Shown in pieces: positions 19,930-31,130 of a DNA stretch of 64,000 nucleotides (position 1 is its first letter; the number at the start of each line of letters is the position of its first letter). The notes beneath the pieces were generated by a model. The model worked only from the letters and a program-made list of their open reading frames with translations. It had not been told where the DNA came from and searched no databases. The DNA lies in NCBI GenBank assembly GCA_035048495.1, contig CM068546.1, positions 9,598,435 through 9,662,434 of the forward strand, given 5' to 3'. The DNA is from Euptelea pleiosperma (lineage: Eukaryota; Streptophyta; Magnoliopsida; Ranunculales; Eupteleaceae). The translations under genes and the position numbers were made by a program.

Positions 19930-20441
19930 GGGAGCTCATATTTGCACACCCCATTTCCTATCCCGGTGGACTCCTAGTCGGGGCACACCCCAAAAGAGAG
20001 ATCTCTCTCTAAAACTTGGCTGACTGTCACCGACAAATGAGCCAGGTGTCACATTTTTAGAGAACACTGACCATATGGATGTTTGACCAATATCTAGGTG
20101 GACCTACAAACCAAAAATCAACGTGATTAATGATTTCCAAGCGTTGGATTGGAGCCATTTTTTAACTGTAGGAATTCAAGCATTATCAACCATTATTTGG
20201 GGTGCAAGATCGAAAGGTTTAAAATCACTAATGAGGCTGATTTTTGGTTTGTAGGTCCTCCTAGGGATTGGCCAAACATCCATACGGTCAGTGTCCTCTA
20301 AAAATGCGCCACGTGTCTCATTTTGTGGGCGGTCAGTGAAGGTCATGGTCAGCCAAGTTTTAGAGAGATCTGTCTTCTTTGGGGTGTGCCCGACTAGGAG
20401 TCCACCGGGATAGGAAATGGGGTGTGCAAATATGAGCTCCC
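19930..20441. mobile_element. long foldback element with outer arms and 8-bp target duplication
   Basis: TAAAAAAA flanks both ends (19922-19929 and 20442-20449). The outer arms start GGGAGCTCATATTTGCACAC and run about 100 bp through CACCCCATTTCC and CCCGGTGGACTCCTAGTCGG into GAGATCTCTC. The inner part is a full family A palindrome (CTGACCATATGGATGTTTGA … CATCCATACGGTCAGTGTCC, GCCACGTGTCTC). The whole 512 bp can fold on itself. The low-complexity duplication leaves the exact edge open by a base. Confidence 0.85.
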
Positions 20442-20637
20442 TAAAAAAATCTATTCACCCGAAAAGTGGCATCTTTTGGGGGACTTTTTGCACCACACCA
20501 CTACGAGGTGGATATTCTCAAGAGGAGAATTCTTTTGAAGCGGTGGAATTTTAGAAGCGCGTCACGCAAGTGTGGATCTAGAAGCTTTGATGTACACCTA
20601 TAGGCAAGAATCAGTCCTAGAAAGGTTTGCCGAGAAA

Positions 20638-20707
20638 TATTTTGAAGCAGCGAAGCAATGGCCAATCAAATGGCGCCACAATCTGCTGTTCAAAATTATT
20701 GCTGCTA
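20638..20707. repeat. half of a GAAGCAGCGAAGCA foldback MITE
   Basis: TTTTGAAGCAGCGAAGCAAT, GGCCAATCAAATGGCGCCAC and AATCTGCTGTTC match one arm of the palindrome at 55703-55834. Confidence 0.6.
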
Positions 20708-20709
20708 AG

Positions 20710-21094
20710 TAAAAGCATCGACTTCAGATGCTAACACCCCCAAAACACGCCACTTCGCAGGGAAAAAACCTCGAGTTTGTTAAATTTTATATTTTGCTTT
20801 TCAGGCTTGTTTTGAGGGAGTTGGAAGAAATCTGAACTTGGCCATTTTTATAAGTTGAAAAAACTTTCATAGGAACTTTCTAAAACTACTAACTCTTTCG
20901 AAGAACGATGGGTTTTTTTTTTTCTGTACAAATGGCTGCTAAGTTGGTGGGCCCAAAGGAGTCACCCGTTTCTCATCCTCCCCCCACTTGGTACCTAGTT
21001 TGTGTGGAGACTCAAAAGTGATAAAGTATGAAATGAAATGAACTGCCCACATTATTAGTAAATTTTTTATTTTACAGGCCACAATCATTATGAC
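20710..21094. other. intergenic, nothing recognised
   Basis: No gene or repeat end was identified between the half-MITE and the LTR. Confidence 0.4.
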
Positions 21095-22807
21095 TGTGGG
21101 GGAAAAGTCCCACACACCCCCAAAGGGTTAGTGTAGACTAATACCCACGCACTTCTGGTGACTACTCGGCCTTGGATGTGATCCAGTCCAGTCTGGCCGA
21201 GAAATCTTGAACTGGTTCGGGGCCTCCGTCAGCTCCTATCCGAGAAGTCTATCTCCGAACCGAGTAGTCTGCTTGCGAGCCGAGAACTCCGTGGGCCCTG
21301 CAAGAACCCTATTGCCAGTGGAATCCGAGAAGAGAGTTGGGGTGTCCCACTGATAGAGCCTTCGACGATCAAATTAGCAACAAATTTCAAGTGTAATTTG
21401 ACAAAGTTTTAGCTCAGGAATTCAATACCCCTTTGATGTTCTCATCAACCTCTATTTATAGGCGTTCACCTGCTGACATGTCCGTCGCCCTTGTTGCACT
21501 CTTCATTCGGCGTACACACATTCTCTGGCGCTGACTGTCCATTCTGATGAAGTCAGCCAACCCGTCACGTTGTCAGCAACAAATGTCTGTGGCCGTATTA
21601 GCTACTCTGCCCTGACACGCCTGTTGCCGACTACTATGTCTACTGACAAGGTTAATTACCTGCTTCTGTGTGATCCCATCATTCCCTCACCTACCACCGA
21701 CTGACTTGTGCTCTGATAGGGATAAGCACATACCCTGTCAGTCTACCATGTACTCTTATATTCCGTCTTCGACGTGTCTTGCCAAGCTATCATATTTCTT
21801 GTCGGCGTAGGACTTTTGTGTTTTCTCTTCATGATCTATGTATCTCGACATCGATCATACTTCTATACTCCCCGGAGACCCAAGCTGATTTTGGCCTCGG
21901 ACACACAAATTGGTCTCTGCCTCGGACGTAGAGATTGGTCTCAGTCTCGGATAGTCAGGCTGGTCCCGGCCTCAGCCACATAATCTGGTCCCGGCATCGG
22001 ACGGTCAAGCTGGTCTCGGCCTCGGATAGCCAGGCTGGTCCCAGCCTCGGCCACACAATCTAGTCCCGGCATCGGACAGTCAAAGCTGGTCTCGGCCATT
22101 TCCACGTGTCATTATTCTGACGGTTTGCATGGATGTCATAAATTTGATACCTACAACGATGAATTAGGTAACAAGGATAGGAAATATTTAATTTTATATA
22201 TTTTGTCGCTAACTTACGCCTATTATAAAGGATTACTGTTTAGAAATTGTTTGCTTACAACCTTTGAGAGTCAGGTATTTGTAGTGCCATCGTGCAACTT
22301 TGATGTTCATTCCGACCTTCGGGAGACGGGAGACTCTTCCAAGAGAGGCTTCTTCTCAAGAAATTGACAAAGAGACTCAATTTCCTTCCGAGATTCTTCT
22401 ACATATTTCTTTTATTCAACGACATCTCTTAATTTTTCTATGACCTTTAGTAGGTTTTGAACTCTAGATTTGATGTGGTTGTGTTGGTTGTTTTAGAGAT
22501 GTCGTTTCAATGGCTGATAATCTTCTATTGATGCTAAGTCACTTTTCAAACTGGACCTTGGTGGCAGAGCAGCTACTGCTATGAGCTTTGTCATCTTCTG
22601 GCCATCTTGGCAGATCATAGATGACAGGTGTGTGGATTTTGGCTACCTCGATATATTTGTGAGTATGAGATCACTTCGTCCTCTTATTTCAATTCGGTGG
22701 GTTGGAGGATGGACCTTTCTGAGGCGTCCTGGGCCTTATTCGTGGTGAGCTGGGTCTAATGGGCCTGGCGAGGTTGGTGGGCCTCTATTACGGGTCTTAA
22801 TATTACA
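21095..22807 (-). mobile_element. LTR of a retrotransposon, minus orientation
   Basis: On the minus strand the segment starts TGTAATATTAAGACCC (22807) and ends with CCCCCACA (21095), i.e. TG…CA ends. A purine-rich GCTGGGGGCCTCTG tract just outside the TG end (22808-22825) looks like a polypurine tract, so this is a 3' LTR. A CCTATAAATAGAGG box at about 21455 is a likely LTR promoter. There is no matching second LTR and no pol frame in the window, and the outer target duplication is not visible. Gypsy-like by style, which is inference. Confidence 0.6.
21887..22100. repeat. GGCCTCGG minisatellite inside the LTR
   Basis: About eight degenerate units of roughly 26-28 bp, of the form CTGGTCYCGGCCTCGGAYAG. 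Some longer blocks of two or three units are themselves repeated (compare 21957-22025 with 22033-22100). Confidence 0.85.
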
Positions 22808-22825
22808 CAGAGGCCCCCAGCATAT

Positions 22826-23196
22826 GTCCTCTATGTAGGTAGTATGATGGATTTCGAGATGTGGGTGGTCTATAGTGTTCGAGTCTGGGTGTTGGAATCA
22901 TCCCTAATCACAAAACTATGACACGTGACACGCCTACAACTACAAGGATCAAGAGTCATCACTTGGTGGGTCCTTCCTTGGTCAAAAGTCAAGGTCATAT
23001 GATCGATGATCATAATTAAATGCCCTCCAAGATAGTAGAACAGTGGACTGTTGCCTGGTATATCATTGAATCAAGTTGATTTTTGACCTAGCTAGGAAAT
23101 CTCTTAGGTGGGGTTCATTGAACCGTATATCATGGTCCACTGCATGTGTGCCACGTGTCCAAGTTTGCTTATACATGGAATTCTCATGTTGATAAT
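22826..23196. other. intergenic with a weak family A fragment
   Basis: No gene. Around 23060-23160 the words TTGATTTTTGACC, CTTAGGTGGGGTTC and GTGTGCCACGTGTCC suggest a very decayed foldback piece. Confidence 0.35.
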
Positions 23197-23602
23197 GAGT
23201 AAAACTTGTGTCACAAGATGTTGTGATGGAAGCCGGTCACAGCACTCAATATGAGCCACGTGGCACAAGATCAGAGGGTGATGACCATATGGATGTTTGG
23301 CCAGTCCCTCGGTGGACCTACAAACCAAAAATCAGCCTGATTAGTGATTTACAACCTTTGGCTTTTTGCACCCAAATAACGCTCAATAATGCTCAAATTT
23401 CTACCGTTAAAATCAGCGCATGAAAATAACTTCAATCGAATCGGTTAAGAATCACTAATCAAGCTGAGTTTTTGTGTACCGGTCCACCAGGGGACTGGCC
23501 AAACATCCATACAGTCATCGTCCACTAATAGTATGCCACGTGGCTCGTATTGAGTGCCGTGACCGGCTTCCGTCACAACATCTTGTGACACAAGCTTTAC
23601 TC
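23197..23602. mobile_element. family A foldback MITE with perfect 9-bp target duplication
   Basis: GTTGATAAT stands at 23188-23196 and 23603-23611. The arms begin GAGTAAAACTTGTGTCACAA and end with the inverse, TTGTGACACAAGCTTTACTC. Inside are GATGGAAGCCGGTCACAGCA, GAGCCACGTGGCAC and GACCATATGGATGTTTGGCC, with their inverses on the right. It is 406 bp, non-coding. Two perfect CCACGTGG G-boxes sit in mirror positions. The 9-bp duplication points to Mutator-like mobilisation. Confidence 0.92.
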
Positions 23603-23611
23603 GTTGATAAT

Positions 23612-24067
23612 CTTTAGTAGGTGTGATAATAATAATGCAAGCAATTAAGAAGTAGATGCATTACCTGGCACCGACAAAAATGGTGGTTGAGGAGATATGA
23701 TCATGGCTGATACTGTATCTTAATGAGAGGGTGGGTCCCATAAGATTCATCCTGTCCAAGAGTTTGGGCCCCATAAAAGTAATCCCCATCATGTGCTCAT
23801 AAAGTTGCACCCCAAAAACTCAACTAATCTATTTGGAATTTGTTTATATTTTTAATCCATTGGAGTGCCCATTATATTTTCCACTGTGAGAAAGATGCAA
23901 TGGATCAGATTATTTATTAAGATCATCTCATCACATTAATTTTTGGCTTAGTGGGTTGCCTAGGTGGGGGCCCATTTATTGGAGGCTGAGCTGTTCACAT
24001 TTATAATTGTATTAGTAGTAGTTGGAGCCACTTATGATATCCCGCGGATTGATAAAAATTTCATCTG
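23612..24067. other. intergenic, nothing recognised
   Basis: No gene or clear repeat. GTGGGTTGCCTAGGTGGGGG near 23950 hints at a lost foldback arm. Confidence 0.35.
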
Positions 24068-24421
24068 TATCAAAATTTTGATGCAGAAGTCCCTCAAATT
24101 GCAACGTAGTAGACTCGTTCGGGCCCACTTTCCCCTTGAATGTCTGATCCACATCTTGGTGGACCCACACACCAAAAATCAGCGTGATTGGTGATTTCTA
24201 GCAATAGGATTTGAGCACTTTTTTTTTTTTTTGTCATAGGCTTTTATGAACAGGCCTATGAGTTGTTTCCAAACCCATAATGAAAAAGTGCTCAAATCCA
24301 ATGGCTAGGAATCATTAATCATACTGATTTTTGGTGTATGGGTCCACCAAGATGTGGGCCAGTGGGCCGAAAGAGTCTACTACGTGGCAAATTCAGGAAC
24401 TTCTGCATCAAAATTTTGATA
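24068..24421. mobile_element. family B foldback MITE, complete
   Basis: The left end TATCAAAATTTTGATGCAGA and the right end, its exact inverse, delimit 354 bp. The arms continue with GTCTACTACGT/ACGTAGTAGAC, CATCTTGGTGGACCCACACA, CCAAAAATCAGCGTGATT and their inverses. The centre has a T-run and CATAGGCTTTTATGAACAGG. A target duplication was not fixed. Confidence 0.85.
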
Positions 24422-25777
24422 GGGAAGTCAGTATAATAGATTTTTTATAGCTTTACTGATTAGACTTGCATACCACACCACACGACATTCATCTATGTAC
24501 CTATTAGTTGTCTCTTTAAGAAAAGAGTCGTGCTATCCCATGGATAACCGGACAAAAATATGTGCGGTTGAGGTTATTAGCCATTGGATTCAAAAGATTG
24601 ACAGAGGCAACAACTATTTTACCTTTTACAGTTGTTGCCTCTTGGACCGTGGATCTCTTGAATCCTATGGTCAATGGCTTTAACTTTTGACCAGTTATCT
24701 GTGAGCGGTAGCATTTTCATTATAAAAAAAACTCACCTATTAGGTCATTAAATTTTCCTTGACATTTATTACAACAAATATATTTTGGTTCAAGAAGCAT
24801 ATCAGTCATGTTCGACGGAAAAAACTAGAAAACAATTTACTGTGGCTAAACGATGGGGCAAATGTTGGGGTTGATACATGTGAGGGGATCTTTTAGGAAT
24901 ATTCCCTTTTCAAATCTTCTGGCCCCACCCTATGTCTAAAAGATTCCCTCTCATGATCTGCCCTAGCATTCGCCCCAACAAGATTCTTTCCATTTTTAAC
25001 TACTTCATTACTTCACAAGCCATATTCACATTTTCAATACAACCCCTTGATAACCACTTAATTACTTAAATACAACCCCTTGATAACCACTTAATTACTT
25101 ATCATGTCATTGTTCATAGATGGAACTTCTTGCAAAAGGAAAAGCAAGAGATCGAGACCTTCAAACTCCCATCTAACTCCTCATCACCTTAGAACCTTCA
25201 AGTTGTCCTTCTTTAACTGGATCACCAATCTAGTTTATGTGCCTATCACTCTCTTTGATTTCACCGCCGAGTACTTCAATGGAAAATTCGATTAAAACTA
25301 ACATTACAATCGTCTAAAGAAATCTCTCTCAGAGACCTTAACCTACTATTCCTTGTAGTTGGACGGACCAAAAATGATGATCCTTCCAAAATGAATAATT
25401 GAAAATTCAAATCAAACAAAAATTTGTTAAAAATGAACATTTGAAAGAAAACTAAACTCGATTCACATAGGAAAAATCATGTCAAACTCAAAGCTTTAAA
25501 ATCCCCCTATTAAGGCAATTAAATGGGAGTGCATGTGTGGTTAAGCCATGAAACATAGCTCGAAAATCTTGTCAAGGGCAATTGCAGAACAATACTCATG
25601 CTAAATGAGCCTTAGTTTAGGCAAACATGGAAAGATTGAAAACTTCATGCTATGATTCTTAAAGTAAACTATATTAACAAAGTGAAGTTGGAGGACATTA
25701 TGTATATTTACATGGTAGAAGTATGCTTACTTCATACAAAACTACATAAGAAGGTAAATAATTATACATTGCAACTT
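24422..25777. other. intergenic, small tandem and inverted repeats only
   Basis: No gene. At 24540-24690 there is a short inverted pair (GGATTCAAAAGATTGACAGA / CTTGAATCC) around GCAACAACTATTTTACC. At about 25038-25100 a 33-bp unit containing AACCCCTTGATAACCACTTA is repeated twice. Confidence 0.5.
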
Positions 25778-28383
25778 TGATACAAGAGCATCTTTACTTC
25801 AATGCACACATACTCGATCACACCAAATAAAACCTCTCAATAGAAGATGTGGCCCTACAAGCTAGAGAAGGAAGTAGAAGACTGCTTCAGTGAGTTTAGT
25901 TAATTTAAGATATTAGTTGTTATGTTATTTAAATAAGATTATAATTTTAGACTTTATATAAAGAGAGGGAACAATAGAATTAATTGTAGTATGATTTCAT
26001 TACTTCAATTTGACTGAAACTAGGAATTAGGCTAAATATTTCTACAAATATAGGTTACTAGTCACTGTAAGAGTATGAAAATTGATCAATACAATTTTAG
26101 TAGAGAATTTTCTCTTTTGTAAAGCCTTTGTTTGAGTTTTATCAGACCTACTTGTAAATGATAGATTCCATTCAAGAATTGGTGGAATCCAGTTTCCCAT
26201 ACATCCATGTATGTATCAGAACAAGGTCAATGCTATGGGTGTCAATCTGGCTGAAGTCACTTCTAAATAAAGGTCAGGCCAAGGTAACACTCTCTTGACT
26301 CTTAAAAGAAAGAATGAAGGGGGATGAGTTTTCAATCCTCATTCTAAAAATTCAATTAACCAAGTATATTTATCTTCTTCTTCTTCTAGTTTTTTTTACA
26401 AATTTAATTGTGTGTATTTGAATAAGTTTTATTTTTTAGGATTTCTATGTGAGTGTTTGGGGTTTATTTTTAAGTTTTATTCAAGGTCATTAGGCTATAC
26501 TAGTTTGGAGGATGGAGTGGTGCTTCAGTGTTGTTCCTAAGGGTGTTGAAATTGGCTTTTGGGCTTATTTTGAGAATTCGTTTGTGAGTATATTGGGCTT
26601 TTTAATCTTCCGATTTCTCCTTTATTTGGGTAATTATCATTGGTCGTACGTGATTGTAGTTTTGGATTGTGTTTTATATGTTGAAAACAATATTTTCTTT
26701 TAGTGTTAATTTTATATGGTGAGTACATAAATTAACCTTTTAAAACATGTTAAAAAGTTTGAAGGCATTGAGGTTTAGTGTTTATCTTGTTCATCGATGA
26801 ACTTAAGGACTTTTGTTACAATGCTAATAGATTTTTCAAGATATTTAAATACTTCGAAAAAGTTCAAGCTCAACCCAAAAATAGAATTAATTTTGTGTTG
26901 GTAATGTTTGTGGAATATGATTATCATATTGATATCTAGTATAAAAAGATGTCTATATAATGTTGAATTGCTCCAACTAATGTTATTTTTGAATATATAA
27001 CTCTATGTGTCCATCTTTCCAAAGTACAAATTTCTACAAATTCTTGTCCATGACATGTGTACATGCTTTATATTTTTTAATGCTCTTCGTCTAGGCACTA
27101 GCCCTACCCTACCCCAGCCTTGGCCTTAGAGTAGGGCCAAGGCCTAGCCTGTTCAGGCCCCTCCAAGGGCTAAGGCCTCGCCCTTATAAGTGAGGGCTGG
27201 GTTAAGGTTGACTTAGACCCTACCCTAGCATATCCCAAGTTATTGCTCTTGGTCAAGAAAAATTACTTTTAGAGTATATTGTGTCATATATATGTTTTAA
27301 TTTTGACATAAAATATTGGGATTATGAATGTAGTGAAATCAAACCCACAAAAAATGTCATGATTTTGCATAAATCATGGTTGAAAGATTGTATAACCGTA
27401 TATGATTCAAGTATATATGAAGATGCTTTTTAGAAAGATTAAATCAAAATCATTTTGAGGACTTCCACTAGAAAATTAACTTGCCAAAAAACCAATTGAA
27501 ATTGAAGGCAAGGTGCAAATCCCAAAAGACAAGCTTGTTGAATCATCACTAAGCAAGAGTAAGAAGGACATATACATCAGTTCATGCACCTACAATGGAG
27601 AAAGAAAACATTCGACTTCAATCGTGTACTAATCTATAGATGTTAAACTACAAAAAGAGTAAGGGTACAATATTAATACCGATGAGACAAAATCAAATAA
27701 TCTACCTAAACTCGAGGTTGAGTTATTTCAAACTTGAGGGATTTGATGCAAGAGAATCGTTTAGTGCACCACACCAAATCAAACTTATCCAGAGAAGAGG
27801 TGGCCGAGACTAGGAGAATGAAGTAGAAGATTGTTGCAAAAAAAATTCTAGAAGTTTAGTTAATTTAGGATGGGTTATCATTGCACCCAACATGGCAGCT
27901 CAAATGGTTGGTGTGCAGCCTCCTCTTTCAAGAGGTCGTGGGGTCAAACCCACACAGGTAGATTTCCTCCTTTGAGCAGTGTGCCAGGAGTAGAAATCCC
28001 CTTTATCGGCTTGACTGGGTCCGTACAGGTTTCACCTACTAATCTGTGGGGCCCTCCCACGATGGTGACTACAAAAAAAAAAAAAAAAAAAAGGATGGGT
28101 TATCATTTTATTTAATTAGATTATAATTTTAGAATTTAAATAAAGAGAAGAAATAATTAAATTGTAGTAAGATTTCAAACTACAAATTAGGCGAGATATT
28201 TATAAATATGGATTACTATTTTGCTATAAAAGCATGGATATTGATTATTGAAATTTTATAAAAGAATTTTCTCTTCGGTGAGATGAAGCTTTTGTTTGAG
28301 TTTAATTAGAGCACTGTGTGGATTCGCAGACAGTTATGTCCGGTTGTTCCATTTAAAAACTAATAGATTTTAATTCCCATACA
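25778..28383 (+). mobile_element. non-autonomous LTR retrotransposon, no coding capacity
   Basis: Two related blocks act as LTRs: 25778-26203 and 27744-28383, the latter containing a SINE. Both start TGATRCAAGAG and end CCCATACA, and share AGTTTAGTTAATTTA, AGATTATAATTTTAGA, GAATTTTCTCTT and CTTTGTTTGAGTTT. Just right of the left block, TGTATCAGAACAAGG (26212) resembles a primer-binding site for initiator methionine tRNA (TGGTATCAGAGC). ACTTGAGGGAT before the right block could be a polypurine tract. The 1.5-kb interior encodes nothing. No 5-bp target duplication is evident and the LTRs are well diverged, so the element is old and its edges are approximate. Confidence 0.65.
27883..28091 (+). 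mobile_element. tRNA-derived SINE with 16-bp target duplication
   Basis: AGGATGGGTTATCATT occurs at 27867-27882 and 28092-28107. The inserted 209 bp has a pol III A-box-like GGCAGCTCAAATGGTTGG and a B-box-like GGGGTCAAACCC about 30 bp on. A CCTCCTTTGAGCAGTGTGCC body follows, ending in an A-run of about 20. That is the layout of a plant SINE. The related LTR at 25778-26203 shows the empty site (AGTTAATTTAAGATATTAG). Confidence 0.92.
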
Positions 28384-30774
28384 CTTGTGTAAGATCAGCC
28401 TTGTCATCCTACATCAAACTCATTTGCAGATAAAGTAATAGGTGAGAGAACTCCTATACTAAATTTCACATCCAACCATATTTCCATGCTATAAAAGGTT
28501 CTTTAAGTACTAATAGTACATGCATGAATGTGTACTAAACTTGGCATACCTAAGGCACATTATAATATCTTGTAGATCTTTTCCTATATCATGTTCCACC
28601 TACCAGTCTTCTAAAAGTATATAGCAAGCACTAGAAAAATTTTAAAATATATAAAAAAAATGACTTGAAAACCAATTAGGTATAAATATTGAAATTCTTA
28701 AGTTGGATATAGGTGGAGAAAATACCAAACCTCTCATTAATTTTTGAAAATTCCATGGTATAATGTATCACCTCAATCTAAAGGGATAGTGTGAGTGATA
28801 AAAATGCACACACCGTAGATGTGAACCACATATATCACAAGGATTTATGGGCCCAGACCAAGCCTCAATAAATGTCGATCCATGTCTAAAGCTAACCCAA
28901 ATGGGACTCAACTCAGTGAACCAGGCTTGATCAACTAACATGCCTACAGGATGCATGCCCAGACCATTCTATTATTGCCAAGTATCCCTTTGGAAGAGAA
29001 TGTAGTCTTTACCAAAGTTTATCCATATTTAGTTAGAAAAGTAAATTGTAGATAACCGCACATTCCCTTGATTAGAGAATATCAAGAGAGAATTCAAGAG
29101 AAGACCCTATTTTCAATATAAGAGTGGAAGAATTATAAAATTTTTGGATAAAGGAGGATCCCATAATGGTAAGGGGAGAAAAAATTAACCATAACTATCA
29201 AGTTATAATAGCAAGAATGAAAAATGAGTCATACAATAAACATCTTGACATATAGGTCAAGAAGATTACTTAGTAGATCCTTAACAAGGGGAGTAATTAA
29301 CCAGAGATTTAGTATACAATACATCGAGCGAAGTGGGGTTAAAGTGTAGTAGTAAATGGATTACAGACAATGGGAATCTAACTTATGTGATTGGAGATTT
29401 TTAAATTTAGAAAAATAATTTAGACGAGTGATTGGTGTGATGGATGAGCACTAATTATGAGTTTACTCAGTGCCCATTTCTATATAATTGCAATGCAACT
29501 AGTCGAAAAAATTAGGTGAAGTCTAAGCCTCTTAATACTTTCTATAGCTAGTTGTAAATAAAGTGTAGACTTATAGGACATTCATCTTAATCAAATCAAT
29601 TTTATTATTATAAGAGAAAGACCACTTTCCATAAGAATCTACGCTAATTCTCTAGAGACCTCATGAGTACTGCAAACGCTAGAACTTGATAGCATCTTAA
29701 AAATATTTGTATAATTTTTTTAATTCAGTTTATGCTAAAAACTCGTTTGGTTCAAGACTTCAGTCAACTGAATAATCCATTAACCCGATAATTTACACTA
29801 AGTAAATGTTGAACTCTAAAAGACACCCCTACCAATGCACAATAACTAATTTTTTTATTTTTTATATCACGAAAATTTTATTCATGTAAGAGATTGTTGA
29901 TTTTAAAAATTTATGACTTTATGCATTATTGTCCCCATTTTGGAAATTTGGAGGCCTATGGACACACATGCTCATCATGCCGTATTGGTTGTGGACGAAT
30001 AAGATTCGTGCAAGCGAGATCTTATAGTTGGGATAAGTCTAATGATGATGATATTCATGATATAGCTTTTAAATCTGTTTCGCGTTTACGCTCTCCTTTG
30101 ATATTTTATTGGGGGGTTCGAGTAATGCGACTGTTGTATCTAAATGTATTCACCAAAATCTTGTTAGCAACACAATCGCGCCCATTAGGGCATTCAAGCG
30201 ATTAAAGCCGCAAACCTATTAGCACCACAATATTCAAGGTTGAATTCAAGATTCAAGGTCTATATATAGTTGAATTGTCCAATATGATCTTCGACATGGT
30301 CCGACCACTGAATGTAAGAAGTGGATGTAAGAATTGGACGTAGATTTATTCTAGAAAACCAGGACGATATCGTAGTATATATCATCGTCCCTAGGACTAG
30401 ATTTTGTATGGTAGGCCGCGCCTTAGCCTCGCTATGAGGTCGAACAGACACTGCGAATGCCTCCGTGTAACGTACCATTAGAGAATCCAATGAACAAAGG
30501 CTCATAACATTGTCTCTTTCTTTTTTCCAAGATCTTCAAATAAAAAAAAAGTTCTTATAGGGTTCGGATCCTTCGTATCCCAATGACCATTGGCGCGTGC
30601 GATGTGTACCGATACTAGGGATCGATGATGGTAACACGGAATTTTCTAATGAAATTAATAAAAAAATAAGAGTACAATTATGATTAATTAACATAAGAAA
30701 ACAAAATAGATAAATAAACCCATGATCATTCCTCTACCATGAACACATAGGAAGGAAAGGTATACATAGAAAGG
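28384..30774. other. 2.4 kb intergenic, no gene recognised
   Basis: Largely AT-rich, without coding signature. The part 29990-30620 has more CG dinucleotides than its surroundings (GTTTCGCGTTTACGC, AATCGCGCCC, GGCCGCGCC) and frames of 81-103 codons at 29894 (+) and 30505 (-). I match neither to any family. An organellar insertion is conceivable but unproven. Confidence 0.35.
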
Positions 30775-31094
30775 TCATGTCCTACAACGGTAGATCTTGG
30801 AGCAGCCTCTGGTTGGAGGGTTTGAAGGGCGAGGGAGGCAACTGGAATAGGGAGCTCCTCTTTGATTACCACAGATTGGTAGGTTTGGCTTGAGAGCACC
30901 AGGACTGATTATTCTACTTTGTGCAAGAAACCTTCGACTTATCTCCGACTCCATCATCACTTCATCTTCTTCATTGCATTCTCCTACTGAACCATTGCAT
31001 GGTGTGTTACCAAAGTTGCTTGAAGATTCAGCTCTAAGAACTAGTAGTGTTGTAAGGAGCAAAGCGAGGGATAATCTCTTGCACCACCCATTAA

Positions 31095-31098
<4 letters not shown>
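30775..31098 (-). CDS. RALF family secreted peptide precursor (copy 2, diverged)
   Basis: Second precursor of a rapid alkalinization factor, 107 residues, one exon. It has a hydrophobic signal (about 8-23), the acidic propeptide with CNGSVGEC, the S1P-type site RRFL at 55-58, and four mature cysteines at 76, 87, 99 and 105, ending YRCRT. It shares the propeptide/cleavage block SEISRRFLA and the spacing C-x10-C…RGCS-x-x-YRC with the gene at 18116, so the two are paralogues about 12 kb apart in the same orientation. It differs in the receptor-contact motif: IISPGAL here against SISYGAL there, losing the tyrosine. A (GA)n run directly precedes the ATG in the transcript sense. The frame is open and start and stop are clear, so it is probably expressed. 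Confidence 0.88.

Positions 31099-31129
<31 letters not shown>
31099..31129. repeat. (CT)n in the leader of RALF copy 2
   Basis: About 30 bp of CT repeat immediately upstream of the minus-strand start codon, read as GA in the messenger. GA/CT tracts in plant leaders can act as GAGA-type elements; that role is inference. Confidence 0.85.

Positions 31130-31130
<1 letters not shown>

Noticed and set aside
27883..27960. tRNA-like sequence with A and B boxes
   Set aside because: The cloverleaf is not complete, and the segment ends in poly(A) with a 16-bp target duplication, so it is a SINE head, not a tRNA gene.
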